Of a stretch of 64,000 nt of DNA, positions 15,778-24,340 are shown in pieces. Below the pieces are notes generated by a model. The model did not search any database. It was not told where the DNA came from and worked only from the letters and a program-made list of their open reading frames with translations. Within the stretch, counting starts at the first letter, position 1. Each line of letters opens with the position of its first letter. This DNA is from Streptomyces ruber (lineage in GTDB: Bacteria > Actinomycetota > Actinomycetes > Streptomycetales > Streptomycetaceae): the NCBI RefSeq assembly GCF_014648075.1, contig NZ_BMQK01000005.1, positions 124,001 to 188,000 on the forward strand, given 5' to 3'. Both the position numbers and the translations under genes were made by a program.

Positions 15778-16473
15778 ATGTCTGATGCTGCGCAGCCGAC
15801 CGCTGCCGAGGTACGCGCCGCCGCCGAGGCGGTCAAGACCGCGCTCGACCGCCATCTGGCGGCCGTCGAGCGGGGGACGGGGAAGGACACCCCGACCGTC
15901 ACCGAAGCGTTCAACGAGCTGGCCGCGGCTGCCGAGGCCTACGACGAACTCCTCTTCCAGCGTTACAACGAGGTCACGCCCTTCGACATCCCGGGCACGG
16001 TGCCGCCCTACGCCGGACCGGAACCCGAGGCCATCAGCGTGCTGATCCGCCGCGACTACACGGTGGCGGAGCCCCAGCGGCTGCTGGCCCAGGCACAGCG
16101 GGTGGAGGCCGTCGAGGACGAGACGGACGGCGAGGACCCCGGCGCCGGTACGGCGCACGCGCTGGACATCGTGTTCGGCGAGTTCGAGGCGGACGAGATC
16201 GCCTCACGGCACAAGGAGTTCGGCCTGGAGGAGGGCGACTCCACGCTCTGGGTCACGGTCCTGGACGAGCCCGCCGAACCCGGTGAATGGCTGGAGGCCC
16301 CCTTCGAACAGCCCGAGCAGGACCGGGTGATCTGCCGGTTCGACGCCAGTGCCGTCTTCGACGAGGACGAGGACGAGGACGACGACCTGGGGAGCGGCCT
16401 TCGCCGCGCGCCCGCGTACGTCGGGGAACTGGACGACGACGAGGACCTGGAGCCGCTGGACGCCGATCGCTGA
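15778..16473 (+). CDS. Conserved acidic hypothetical protein
   Basis: 231 residues; ATG 15778 is preceded by a -10 box only, so translation is probably leaderless. I do not recognise a characterised domain. The first 60 residues form an Ala-rich helical region (AAEVRAAAEAVKTALDRHLA). Residues 90-200 look alpha/beta, with FGEFEADEIASRHKEFGLEE and LWVTVLDEPAEPGEWLE. The tail is extremely acidic (DEDEDEDDDLGSG and DDDEDLEPLDAD). Acidic tails of this kind occur in proteins that bind basic partners or chaperone nucleic-acid-binding proteins, but nothing further supports a role. It converges on the RecD-like gene, with a shared terminator between them. Confidence 0.8.
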   Translation: MSDAAQPTAAEVRAAAEAVKTALDRHLAAVERGTGKDTPTVTEAFNELAAAAEAYDELLFQRYNEVTPFDIPGTVPPYAGPEPEAISVLIRRDYTVAEPQRLLAQAQRVEAVEDETDGEDPGAGTAHALDIVFGEFEADEIASRHKEFGLEEGDSTLWVTVLDEPAEPGEWLEAPFEQPEQDRVICRFDASAVFDEDEDEDDDLGSGLRRAPAYVGELDDDEDLEPLDADR

Positions 16474-16491
16474 GCGGGCCGGACGGCCGGC

Positions 16492-16526
16492 ACGGGGCGG
16501 TCACCGCACCGCGGCGACCGCCCCGT
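16492..16526. terminator. Bidirectional terminator between convergent genes
   Basis: An 11-bp perfect stem (ACGGGGCGGTC with GACCGCCCCGT) around a 13-nt loop, 19 bp after the acidic-protein stop and 47 bp from the stop of the opposing gene. Confidence 0.75.
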
Positions 16527-16572
16527 CCGTGTCCCGGCCCGCGTTCGATGGCCGGTGGCCGGGCCGAGGGGG

Positions 16573-19164
16573 TCAACCGACCGTCGGCACCTGTGTCTTG
16601 AGCAGCGTGACCAGACGCGTCGTCCGGGGGGCCGCGGGCACTTCGGCGACCGCCCGGGGCAGCGCCTGCTCCACGCCGTGGACCACGGACAGATGGCGCT
16701 CGGCCCGCCCGAAGGCCGTGTAGATCCACGGCCGGGTCAGCGCCTGGGCCGCGTCCCCGGGCAGCACCACGACCACGGCCGGCCACCGCTGTCCCACGGC
16801 CTGGTGCGCGGTCAGCGCCCACCCGTGTCGTACGGACCGCTCCACGCGCTCCCTCGGTACGACGACGGGTGCGCCCGCGCACTCCAGGCGCAGCCCGTCG
16901 GCGTCGGCCCCCACCACACGGCCGGGCACCGTACGGCCCGGCGCGGGGGACCAGGCGATCCGGTCGCCCGGGTCGAAGCCGCCGAAGCGGCCCGGACCGG
17001 GGTTCAGCCGCTCCTTGAGCGCGGTGTTGAGCGCACGCGTGCCGGCCGCGCCGCCGTGGCCCGGAGTGATCACCTGGGTGTGCTCCGCCGGCACCCCGAT
17101 CGCCCGCGGCACCGAGTCCACGACCAGCTGGACGGTGCGGTGCACGGCCTCGCCGGCGTCCCGCACCGGCACGATGACGATCTCCTTGCCGGGTGCGCCG
17201 ACCTGGTTCAGTTCGCCGATGCCGATGCCGGAGACCAGCTCGCCGAGCGGCCCCGGGTCGGGCGTGCGGGAGGCGACCTGGGGGCAGACGCGAGCGGCGA
17301 GCAGGTCGGCGAAGACCCGCCCGGGGCCCGCGGACCACAGGACGCCGGGATCGCCGCTCAGCACGAGCCGGGCGCCGTCGGGCAGCGACTCGGCCAGCAC
17401 GGCCGCGGTCTCCACGTCGAGCTGCGGGGCGTCCAGCACGACGAGGAGGTCGAGGTCCAGCGCCCCGTCCGCGTCCCGCCCGGGCCCCTGCGCGCCGGAG
17501 AGCAGCCCGGCCACGGTGGTGACCGGCGGGAGGGCGTCCTGTGCCTCGCGGGGCGCCCCGCCCGTCCCGTCCCCCGCCGCGGCGGCGAGCAGCCGTGCGA
17601 ACCGCTGCCTGCCGTCCGGGCCGTGCGCGGCGGCCCAGGCCCGCAGGCCGAGCGTGTGGGCCGCCGCGAGCAGGGCCGCCGGTTCGGCGCGGGACGCCTC
17701 GCCGCCGGTGTGCAGGACCAGGCCGTGGCCGGCGACGGCGCGGATCAGGTCCGCCGCGGCCCCCGGGGCCGACGCGGCGGCCGCGGACCAGTCCGCCGGG
17801 TCCTCCTTCGGCAGGGAGTTGATGACGCGGGCGAGCCCGTCGGCGAGGCTCTCCTCGGCGAGGGCGTACCGCTCGGAACCGATCAGCACACGGACGGGGC
17901 GCTCCTCCTCCGTGTCCGCCGCGGCCTCCGTGTCGTCCTCTGGGGATCGTGTGGCTTCCGCGGGGGCGGCAGCCGGGGCCGTCGGGTCGAGGGCGTCCTG
18001 GAAGACCAGGGCCTCGCCCTCCGCGACGGTGCTCCGCACGGCCGCGTCCGGATCCGGTACCGCGTACCGGCCGAGGGCCGCGGCGAGGGCCGGGACCTCC
18101 AGCGCCGTGTGCCCGGCGAGCGCGGCCTGCTCCAGCAGCCGGACGGTGAGCGCCCGGCCCCGCCGCTCGTCATCCGGGCCGCACTCCGCGCCGAGCAGGG
18201 CCCGGGCGAACCCGTCCGCCTGCTCGGGCCGCACCCCGGCGACGCGCAGCAACTGCCAGGGATCGGCCCGTAGTTCCCCGGCCGCGCCGTCGCCGAGCGC
18301 CGCGGCGACCGGCGTGGCGAGCGACTCGGGCGCGCCGCCCTGGGCCAGTACGGCGCGGACGGCGTCGACGGTCTCGCGCGCGGGAGCCGCGGCGGCGGGA
18401 GGGGGCGCCGCGGGCTGCGGGCGCCGCACCGGTTCGGGCGCGGCCCTGCGCGGCGCGGGCTCCGGCTCGGCGAACGCGGTGGAGACGGGCTTCCGGCCGC
18501 TCTCCACGGCCCGTACGGCGGCGAGCAGATCGGCGGCCGTGCCGCTCAGCCTGCTCCCGCTGTCGATCGGTGCCGCCTTCTCGGCCTTGCGCCGCTCGAT
18601 CCGCTCCCGCTCCACCCGCTGCGCCACCAGCTCGGCCTGCGCCTCGGACAGGTCGGACGCGTCACCCGGGGTGCCGTCGGGCGTGCCGTCACCGGCCACC
18701 GCCGCACCGTCACCGGCCACCGTCGCACCGTCATCGGCCGCCGCGCTGCCGTCTCCGGCCGCCGCGCTGCCGTCTCCGGGCTCCGCGGTGCCGTCTCCGG
18801 GCTCGGGCGTGCCGTCACCGGCCACCGTCGCACCGTCATCGACCGCCGCGCTGCCGTCCCCGGGCTCGGGCGTGCCGTCACCGGCCACCGTCGCACCGTC
18901 ACCGGCCGCCGCGCTGCCGTTTCCGGGCTCCGCGCTGCCGTCCCCGGGCTCGGGCGTGCCGTCATCGACCGCCGCCGCGCCGTCCCCGGCCGCCGCGGGG
19001 CCCTCCGTCGCCTCGCCGTCGTCCGCGTCCGCCCCGCCGTCGGGCGTGTCCGGGGTCTCCGGTGTGTCCGACGTGTCCGCCCCCGGCGCCCCGGCCGCGG
19101 CGGCTTCCCCGCCGCCCGGGCCCTCGGGCTCGGCCGGCTCCGTGGTCGCGGGGTCCGTGGTCAC
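16573..19164 (-). CDS. RecD2-like SF1 helicase homologue with degenerate ATPase motifs and HHH-like region
   Basis: 863 residues from GTG 19164, overlapping the upstream reductase stop (GTGA). Residues 60-164 are fifteen heptads of the type (G/D)DGxxxx. Residues about 175-420 include a helix-hairpin-helix-like stretch (DPWQLLRVAGVRPEQADGFA) as in RecD2. The helicase core follows, but key residues are missing: the Walker A position reads HTGGEASRAEP (from His485) rather than GGPGTGKT, and motif II reads LDAPQLD (Asp578-Ala579) instead of DE. Motif III-like LSGDPGVLWSAGPGRVFADL and the C-terminal LTAHQAVGQRW and YTAFGRAERHLSVV are preserved. The fold is therefore RecD-like but ATP hydrolysis looks unlikely. 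A structural DNA-binding role is inferred. Conserved in streptomycetes as far as I recall. Confidence 0.8.
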   Translation of the reverse strand: MTTDPATTEPAEPEGPGGGEAAAAGAPGADTSDTPETPDTPDGGADADDGEATEGPAAAGDGAAAVDDGTPEPGDGSAEPGNGSAAAGDGATVAGDGTPEPGDGSAAVDDGATVAGDGTPEPGDGTAEPGDGSAAAGDGSAAADDGATVAGDGAAVAGDGTPDGTPGDASDLSEAQAELVAQRVERERIERRKAEKAAPIDSGSRLSGTAADLLAAVRAVESGRKPVSTAFAEPEPAPRRAAPEPVRRPQPAAPPPAAAAPARETVDAVRAVLAQGGAPESLATPVAAALGDGAAGELRADPWQLLRVAGVRPEQADGFARALLGAECGPDDERRGRALTVRLLEQAALAGHTALEVPALAAALGRYAVPDPDAAVRSTVAEGEALVFQDALDPTAPAAAPAEATRSPEDDTEAAADTEEERPVRVLIGSERYALAEESLADGLARVINSLPKEDPADWSAAAASAPGAAADLIRAVAGHGLVLHTGGEASRAEPAALLAAAHTLGLRAWAAAHGPDGRQRFARLLAAAAGDGTGGAPREAQDALPPVTTVAGLLSGAQGPGRDADGALDLDLLVVLDAPQLDVETAAVLAESLPDGARLVLSGDPGVLWSAGPGRVFADLLAARVCPQVASRTPDPGPLGELVSGIGIGELNQVGAPGKEIVIVPVRDAGEAVHRTVQLVVDSVPRAIGVPAEHTQVITPGHGGAAGTRALNTALKERLNPGPGRFGGFDPGDRIAWSPAPGRTVPGRVVGADADGLRLECAGAPVVVPRERVERSVRHGWALTAHQAVGQRWPAVVVVLPGDAAQALTRPWIYTAFGRAERHLSVVHGVEQALPRAVAEVPAAPRTTRLVTLLKTQVPTVG
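18673..18987 (-). repeat. Fifteen 21-bp repeats encoding acidic heptads
   Basis: Degenerate 21-bp units on the minus strand encode residues 60-164 of the RecD-like protein as heptads (GDGSAAA, GDGTPEP, DDGATVA and variants). The spacing stays exactly seven codons while the wording varies, typical of a repeat that expands and contracts. A tether or Ca-binding turn series (DxDG-like) is conceivable. Confidence 0.88.
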
Positions 19165-20144
19165 AGCGTGCTCCAGTCGTGATCGGGATAGCGGTGCACG
19201 GGCGCCGACACGTCGTCGAGCGCCCGGCAGATCTCGTCAGGAAGCGTAAGGCTCTCCACTGACAGTGCCGCCGTGAGCTGCTGCGCGGTGCGCGCGCCGA
19301 CGATCGGGGCGGTGACGCCGGGCCGGTCCCGGACCCAGGCGAGGGCCACGTGCAGCGGGGTCGTGGCGAGGCCGTCCGCCGCCGTCCGCACGGCGTCCAC
19401 GATGCTGTTCGCCGCGTCGTCGAGGTACGGCGCGACGAACGCGGCCAGGTGCTCCGAGGCGCCCCGCGAGTCGGCGGGCGTGGAGTGCCGGTACTTGCCG
19501 GTGAGCACGCCGCGGCCGAGCGGTGAGGAGGGCAGCAGGCCCACGCCCAGATCCAGCGCGGCGGGCAGCACCTCCCGCTCCACGCCGCGCTGGAGCAGCG
19601 AGTACTCCATCTGCGTGCTGGCCAGGCGGGTGCGTATGCCCGGCGCCGTGAGCTGCCAGGTCGCCGCCTTCGCGAGCTGCCAGCCGCAGAAGTTGGACAC
19701 GCCCGCGTACCGCGCGCGGCCGCTGCTCACCGCCAGGTCCAGCGCCTGCAGGGTCTCCTCCAGCGGGGTCCGGGGGTCGTAGGCGTGGATGTGCCACACG
19801 TCCACGTGGTCCGTGCCGAGCCGGGCCAGGGAGGCGTCCAGCGCGGAGAGCAGATGGCCACGGGATCCGTCGAAGCGGTGCTCGGGGTCGGGGACGCTGC
19901 CCGCCTTGGTCGAGACGACCAGGTCCCGGCGCGGCACCAGGCCCTCCATCAGCTTTCCGAGCAGGTACTCGGCCTCCCCGTCGCCGTACACGTCGGCCGT
20001 GTCGACGAGGGTGCCGCCCGCCTCCCAGAAGGCCTTCAGCATGGCCGCCGCGTCGTGCTCGTCCGTGTCACGTCCCCAGGTCAGGGTGCCGAGCCCGATC
20101 CGGGACACACGCAGGCCGGTCCGGCCGAGATGCCTCTGCTCCAT
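19161..20144 (-). CDS. Aldo/keto reductase
   Basis: 327 residues from ATG 20144 (MEQRHLGRTGLRVSRIGLGT); a 63-residue extension upstream has no ribosome site and is rejected. It is an NADPH-dependent (beta/alpha)8 oxidoreductase. The catalytic tetrad is visible as Asp48 and Tyr53 in VDTADVYG, Lys80 in VVSTKAG, and His120 in WHIHAYDP. The C-terminal NADP-binding part includes VTAPIVGARTAQQL. The sequence resembles the YhdN/Tas-type AKRs, whose physiological substrates are rarely known. A TAATGT box lies 7 bp before ATG, so the mRNA is probably leaderless. Its stop overlaps the GTG of the RecD-like gene, so the two form an operon. It is divergent from the LLM oxidoreductase gene. Confidence 0.9.
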   Translation of the reverse strand: MEQRHLGRTGLRVSRIGLGTLTWGRDTDEHDAAAMLKAFWEAGGTLVDTADVYGDGEAEYLLGKLMEGLVPRRDLVVSTKAGSVPDPEHRFDGSRGHLLSALDASLARLGTDHVDVWHIHAYDPRTPLEETLQALDLAVSSGRARYAGVSNFCGWQLAKAATWQLTAPGIRTRLASTQMEYSLLQRGVEREVLPAALDLGVGLLPSSPLGRGVLTGKYRHSTPADSRGASEHLAAFVAPYLDDAANSIVDAVRTAADGLATTPLHVALAWVRDRPGVTAPIVGARTAQQLTAALSVESLTLPDEICRALDDVSAPVHRYPDHDWSTL

Positions 20145-20151
20145 GCACGCG

Positions 20152-20157
20152 ACATTA
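20152..20157 (-). promoter_or_regulatory. -10 box TAATGT before the aldo/keto reductase
   Basis: Minus-strand TAATGT ends 7 bp upstream of ATG 20144 with no Shine-Dalgarno sequence, fitting leaderless initiation. Confidence 0.6.
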
Positions 20158-20316
20158 CTGGCCTGAACACATGACGTGGGGAGCCTGTGGACAACCGGCC
20201 GCACCGCCGGTGCCGGCCCCCGTCCGCACGGGGCGAACCGCCCTCTCACCACGGCACGTGCCCGCGCGCTAGTGTCTGCGACGACAGCGACGTTACTGAT
20301 CGGTAAGGGGATCGGC

Positions 20317-21372
20317 ATGCAGCTCGGGATCAACCTCGGCTACTGGGGTGCCGGAATGGACGCGGACAACCTCGCCGTCGCCCGGGAGGCCGACCGGCTG
20401 GGCTACGCGGTGTGCTGGGCCGCCGAGGCGTACGGCTCCGACGCGGCCACCGTGCTCGCCTGGGTCGCCGCGCAGACCGAGCGCATCGACGTCGGTTCGG
20501 CGATCTTCCAGATCCCGGCCCGCCAGCCCGCGATGACCGCGATGACCGCCGCCACGCTCGACTCGCTCTCCGGCGGCCGGTTCCGCCTCGGCCTCGGCGT
20601 CTCCGGCCCGCAGGTCTCCGAGGGCTGGTACGGCGTGAAGTTCGACAAGCCGCTGGCGCGGACCCGCGAGTACGTCGGGATCATCCGCAAGGCGATGACC
20701 CGTGAGCGCCTCAGTCACCAGGGCGAGCACTGGACCCTGCCCCTGCCGGACGGCCCCGGCAAGCCGCTGAAGCTGACCGTCCACCCGCAGCGCGAGCACA
20801 TCCCGCTCTACATCGCCGCGATCGGGCCCAAGAACCTGGAGCAGACCGGAGAGATCGCCGACGGCGCGCTGCTGATCTTCCCCTCGGCCGCGCACCTGGA
20901 GGACACGGCCGTGCGGCACCTGCGCGCCGGACGGGAGAGGGCGGGGCTGACGATGGACGGCTTCGACGTGTGCCCGACGGTGCCGATCGCCGTCGGCGAC
21001 GACAAGGACGTCACCGCGCTCGCCGACACCTTCCGGCCGTACACCGCGCTGTACGTCGGCGGCATGGGCAGCCGCAAGCAGAACTTCTACAACCAGCTCG
21101 CCCGGCGCATGGGGTACGAGGAGGCGGCCGGCGACGTCCAGGACAGGTACCTGTCCGGGGACAAGGACGGCGCGGCGGCGGCCGTCCCGCACCAGCTGAT
21201 CGACGAGACGACGCTGCTCGGCTCGGTGCAGCGGATCGCCGACCGGATGACGGCCTACGCCGAGGCCGGGGTCACCACGCTCACGCTGGCCCCCGCGGGC
21301 CTCACGCTCGAGGAGCGGACCGCCTCGCTGCGGGCCGGCGCCGAGGCGCTGGAGCTGGCCGGGCTCGCGTAG
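20317..21372 (+). CDS. LLM-class F420-dependent oxidoreductase
   Basis: 351 residues from ATG 20317 (AAGGGG nine bases upstream); a longer frame to 20176 begins with low-quality sequence. It is a luciferase-like monooxygenase fold (TIM barrel) enzyme using F420 in actinobacteria. Family signals are MQLGINLGYWG at the N-terminus, AVCWAAEAYGSDA, DSLSGGRFRLGLGVSGPQVSEG in two parts, and the C-terminal LGSVQRIADRMTAYAEAGV. It is soluble, without a signal peptide. The substrate is unknown; the neighbouring mshC-associated genes suggest only that it belongs to an old actinobacterial core block. The promoter appears to contain TAGTGT at 20271-20276. It is followed by 237 bp before the ferritin-like gene. 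Confidence 0.88.
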   Translation: MQLGINLGYWGAGMDADNLAVAREADRLGYAVCWAAEAYGSDAATVLAWVAAQTERIDVGSAIFQIPARQPAMTAMTAATLDSLSGGRFRLGLGVSGPQVSEGWYGVKFDKPLARTREYVGIIRKAMTRERLSHQGEHWTLPLPDGPGKPLKLTVHPQREHIPLYIAAIGPKNLEQTGEIADGALLIFPSAAHLEDTAVRHLRAGRERAGLTMDGFDVCPTVPIAVGDDKDVTALADTFRPYTALYVGGMGSRKQNFYNQLARRMGYEEAAGDVQDRYLSGDKDGAAAAVPHQLIDETTLLGSVQRIADRMTAYAEAGVTTLTLAPAGLTLEERTASLRAGAEALELAGLA

Positions 21373-21609
21373 GGCGGCGGGGAGGGACGCGCGGGACGGC
21401 GCTGAGCGGTATCCGCGGCCGTGGTGGGGGCTCGGGGGTCTTCCCCGCCACGGCCGGCACCGGGACAACGCCCCGCCGTCCCGGTTGGTTACGCCCCCTG
21501 GAGTCCGTCCCGTCCGTCGTTCGACGGATTCGCCCGACCCGGGTGTTGCACTGCCCCTGCCGCCGCATTTGACTCCTTCCCTGCGGAGACCTGCAGAGAG
21601 GCGCCCAGC
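21373..21609. other. Intergenic region upstream of the ferritin-like gene, with an inverted repeat
   Basis: 237 bp. At 21513-21528 there is a perfect 7-bp inverted repeat with a 2-bp spacer (TCCGTCGTTCGACGGA), about 80 bp before ATG 21610, in a plausible operator position. No small gene is convincing here. Confidence 0.5.
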
Positions 21610-22416
21610 ATGCTGTCGGCCAAGAGCCTGTTCCAGGAGATCCTCGACCACGACGAGTCCTTCCGGCTGTTCTGCTCCATCGCCGCCGGCGGGGAGGCGC
21701 AGGGAGGCTGGGAGAACGGCCGTATCGCGGCCCTCGTGCCGGAGATCGAGCGCGCCCTCGCACCCAGGATCGCGCGGCACGGCGCCGACGAGGACAAGCA
21801 CGGGCGCATCTTCGACGCCCTCCTGAGGAAGCGCGGCCTCGAACCCGTCGAGGTCCCGCCCGACACCGACTACACGATGCTCCTGGAGCGCGGCGGCATC
21901 GGTCTCGCCCACGACCGGCTCAGGTCCGACCGGCCGCTCACCGTCGGGGACATCGTCGTCTACCTCGCGCACAGCAGGGTCACCGAACAACGCGCCGCCG
22001 AGCAGATGGCACTCCTGCGCAAACACTTCGCCGACCATCCCGACATCGGCCGCGCGGTGAAGATGATCTCCCAGGACGAGGACGCCCACCTCGCCTACTG
22101 CCACGAGGAACTGCTGCGCCTCGCCGCCGCGGGCCACGGCCGGACGATCCGGCGCACCCTGCGGGAGTGCGCCCTCGCCGAGATCCGCGTCCACCGGGAC
22201 GTGAGCCTCGCCGTGACGGCCGCCATGGGCCGCCTTCTCCGCTGGCCGGGGGCCAAGGCGGCCGTCCTCGCCGCGGGCATCCACGGTGTCTATCTCTACG
22301 AACGGCTCGGCGGCTGGCGGCGCATGGTGGCGCTGCGGATGCCGGAGCGCCGCGACGCCCTGGGCGGGCCGGCCGCGGTCTCCCCGGAGGCTCCCGAGGC
22401 TCCCGAGTTCGCGTGA
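21610..22416 (+). CDS. Ferritin-like di-iron domain protein
   Basis: 268 residues from ATG 21610 after GAGAGAGG. The first 170 residues form a four-helix bundle with two ExxH elements, Glu61-x-x-His64 (ADEDKH) and Glu157-x-x-His160 (QDEDAH), plus Glu126 and Glu131 in TEQRAAEQ, the ligand set of ferritin-like di-iron proteins. The rest is a basic helical tail (LAEIRVHRDVSLAVTAAMGR, later KAAVLAAGIHGVYLYERLGG) that may associate with membrane. Possible roles are oxidase, desaturase-like enzyme or iron/peroxide handling; I cannot choose. It is transcribed alone and converges on corA 24 bp away. Confidence 0.85.
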   Translation: MLSAKSLFQEILDHDESFRLFCSIAAGGEAQGGWENGRIAALVPEIERALAPRIARHGADEDKHGRIFDALLRKRGLEPVEVPPDTDYTMLLERGGIGLAHDRLRSDRPLTVGDIVVYLAHSRVTEQRAAEQMALLRKHFADHPDIGRAVKMISQDEDAHLAYCHEELLRLAAAGHGRTIRRTLRECALAEIRVHRDVSLAVTAAMGRLLRWPGAKAAVLAAGIHGVYLYERLGGWRRMVALRMPERRDALGGPAAVSPEAPEAPEFA

Positions 22417-22440
22417 CCGCACGCCACGCGCGCGTGCGCC

Positions 22441-23436
22441 CTACAGCCACCCTCTCCGCTTGAACAGCCGGTACAGCAGCACCTCCAGAACCGCCATCAC
22501 CGCGATCACCGCCGGGTACGACCACGTCCAGTGCAGCTCCGGCATGTGCTCGAAGTTCATGCCGTAGACGCCCGCGAGCATCGTCGGGACCGCGGCCATC
22601 GCCGCCCACGAGGAGATCTTCCGCATGTCGTCGTTCTGCCGGACGCCCATCTGCGCCAGGTGGGCCGACAGCACGTCCGACACCAGCCGGTCGAGGCCCT
22701 CCACCGACTCGTTGACCCGCGTGAGGTGATCGTTCACGTCACGGAAGAACGGATGGGCGCCGGCGTCCACGAAGGGCACCGCCCCGGCGGCGCCGCCCGG
22801 ACCCGAGAGCCTGCTCATGGGCGGGGCGAGCGGACCGGTGGCCCGCCGGAACTCCAGGACCTGCCGCTTGAAGGTGTAGATCCGGGACGCGGTGTGCCGC
22901 GAGTCGCCGTCGTCCGGCGAGAAGACCTCCGCCTCGAGCTCCTCCAGGTCGTTCTGGAGCTCGGTCGCCACGTCCAGGTAGTGGTCCACCGTCGCGTCGG
23001 CGATCGCGTACAGCACGGCCGTCGGGCCCTTGCCGAGCAGTTCGGGCTCCTGCTCCAGACGGCGCCGTACGGCCGCGAGGGGCGCGCCCTCCCCGTGCCG
23101 CACGGTCACCACGAAACCGTCGCCGAGGAACACCATCACCTCGCCCGAGGAGACGGAGTCGCTGGCAGGCTCGTACACGACCGGCTTCAGCACCAGGAAC
23201 AGCGAGTCCTCGTACACCTCCAGCTTGGGCCGCTGGTGCGCCTTCAACGCGTCCTCGACGGCCAGCGGGTGCAGCGCGAACTCGCTGCTGACGTGGTCGA
23301 ACTCCTTCTCCGTCGGCTCGTGCAGCCCGACCCAGACGAAACCGCCCGCGGCCCGCGCCGCGCTCAGCGCCTCGGAGAAGTCCTCCGGTCCCTCCGTACG
23401 GCGCCCTTCGCGGTAGACGGCACAATCGACGATCAC
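22441..23436 (-). CDS. corA: CorA-type magnesium/cobalt transporter
   Basis: 331 residues from GTG 23436. CorA proteins are homopentameric channels for Mg2+ (and Co2+) in the cytoplasmic membrane. The N-terminal two thirds is the cytosolic funnel domain (WVGLHEPTEKEFDHVSSEF; LHPLAVEDALKAHQRPKLEV), followed by a long willow helix and two C-terminal membrane segments. The selectivity signature YGMNF lies at 291-295, followed by EHMPELHWTWSYP in the periplasmic-side loop where MPEL is typical, and the protein ends in the basic RLFKRRGWL. Length is normal. It is divergent from the phosphatase gene across 119 bp. Confidence 0.94.
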   Translation of the reverse strand: MIVDCAVYREGRRTEGPEDFSEALSAARAAGGFVWVGLHEPTEKEFDHVSSEFALHPLAVEDALKAHQRPKLEVYEDSLFLVLKPVVYEPASDSVSSGEVMVFLGDGFVVTVRHGEGAPLAAVRRRLEQEPELLGKGPTAVLYAIADATVDHYLDVATELQNDLEELEAEVFSPDDGDSRHTASRIYTFKRQVLEFRRATGPLAPPMSRLSGPGGAAGAVPFVDAGAHPFFRDVNDHLTRVNESVEGLDRLVSDVLSAHLAQMGVRQNDDMRKISSWAAMAAVPTMLAGVYGMNFEHMPELHWTWSYPAVIAVMAVLEVLLYRLFKRRGWL

Positions 23437-23542
23437 CGAGCGAGTCCCTTCGCCGTGCGGAACGGTACGTGGCGCCCCGTCGTACGGCCCGGGAGGCGTC
23501 CCGGGCCGTGAAATACCCCGTGGAATAGCCGGGACACCCGTT

Positions 23543-23548
23543 TAGGCT
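23543..23548 (+). promoter_or_regulatory. -10 box TAGGCT of a probable leaderless transcript
   Basis: TAGGCT ends 7 bp before ATG 23556, and there is no Shine-Dalgarno sequence. Confidence 0.62.
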
Positions 23549-23555
23549 GGGCCGC

Positions 23556-24242
23556 ATGCCCACGTTGATCCTTGTCCGGCACGGGCGGTCCACCGCCAAC
23601 ACCTCCGGGGTGCTCGCCGGGTGGACGCCCGGCGTCGCCCTCGACGAGCGCGGCACCGCGCAGGCCGCGGCGCTGCCCGGGCGGCTCGCGGCGCTGCCGA
23701 TCTCCGAGGTGGTCACCAGTCCCCTGCAGCGCTGCCGGGAGACCCTCCGGCCGCTCCTCGACGCCCGCCCGGAACTGCGCCCGCACACCGAGGACCGGAT
23801 CGGCGAGGCCCACTACGGCGACTGGTCCGGCCGCAAGCTCGCCGAGCTGACGGACGAGCCGCTGATGGAGGTCGTCCAGGCCCACCCCTCCGCGGCCGCC
23901 TTCCCGGGCGGCGAGTCGATGCGGGCCATGCAGGCACGCGCGGTGGAGGCGGTGCGCGAGTGGAACGCGCGCGTGGAACGGGACCACGGCGCCGATGCCG
24001 TGTACCTGATGTGCTCGCACGGAGACATCATCAAGTCCCTCGTGGCGGACGCTCTCGGGCTTCATCTCGACCTCTTCCAAAGGATCTCCGTGGAACCGTG
24101 TTCCATCACGGCGATCCGTTACACCAGGCTGCGCCCGTTCCTCGTACGCCTCGGGGACACCGGAGACCTGACATCCCTGGCACCGCGGGACGAGACACCC
24201 GGCCCCAACGCACCGGTCGGGGGCGATGCGGGCGCACCGTGA
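23556..24242 (+). CDS. Histidine phosphatase family protein (MSMEG_4193 type)
   Basis: 228 residues. The phosphohistidine-forming motif VRHGRST (Arg8-His9-Gly10) opens the protein, the second Arg lies in SPLQRCRETLRPL, the acid in GEAHYGDWSG, and the second catalytic His in MCSHGDIIKS. This is the two-histidine acid phosphatase / phosphoglycerate mutase fold. The actinobacterial MSMEG_4193 subfamily usually sits beside DUF3090, the SCO1664 family and mshC, as here, and its substrate is not known to me. The Pro/Asp-rich C-terminus (DETPGPNAPVGGDAGAP) looks disordered. The transcript is likely leaderless. The group through 25740 is probably an operon. Confidence 0.9.
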   Translation: MPTLILVRHGRSTANTSGVLAGWTPGVALDERGTAQAAALPGRLAALPISEVVTSPLQRCRETLRPLLDARPELRPHTEDRIGEAHYGDWSGRKLAELTDEPLMEVVQAHPSAAAFPGGESMRAMQARAVEAVREWNARVERDHGADAVYLMCSHGDIIKSLVADALGLHLDLFQRISVEPCSITAIRYTRLRPFLVRLGDTGDLTSLAPRDETPGPNAPVGGDAGAP

Positions 24243-24340
24243 TCGTCAACCGCAGTAGGGTGAAGCGGTCGCGGCGGTGCCGAACTCCTCGAGCGCCGGC
24301 AGCGGCCCGGCCCCGACGTCGATTCCAATGGAGACAGGAC

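Noticed and set aside
18670..18990. 21-bp repeats as regulatory iterons or replication sites
   Set aside because: The repeats keep codon phase and lie wholly within the RecD-like gene; variation follows the protein heptads.
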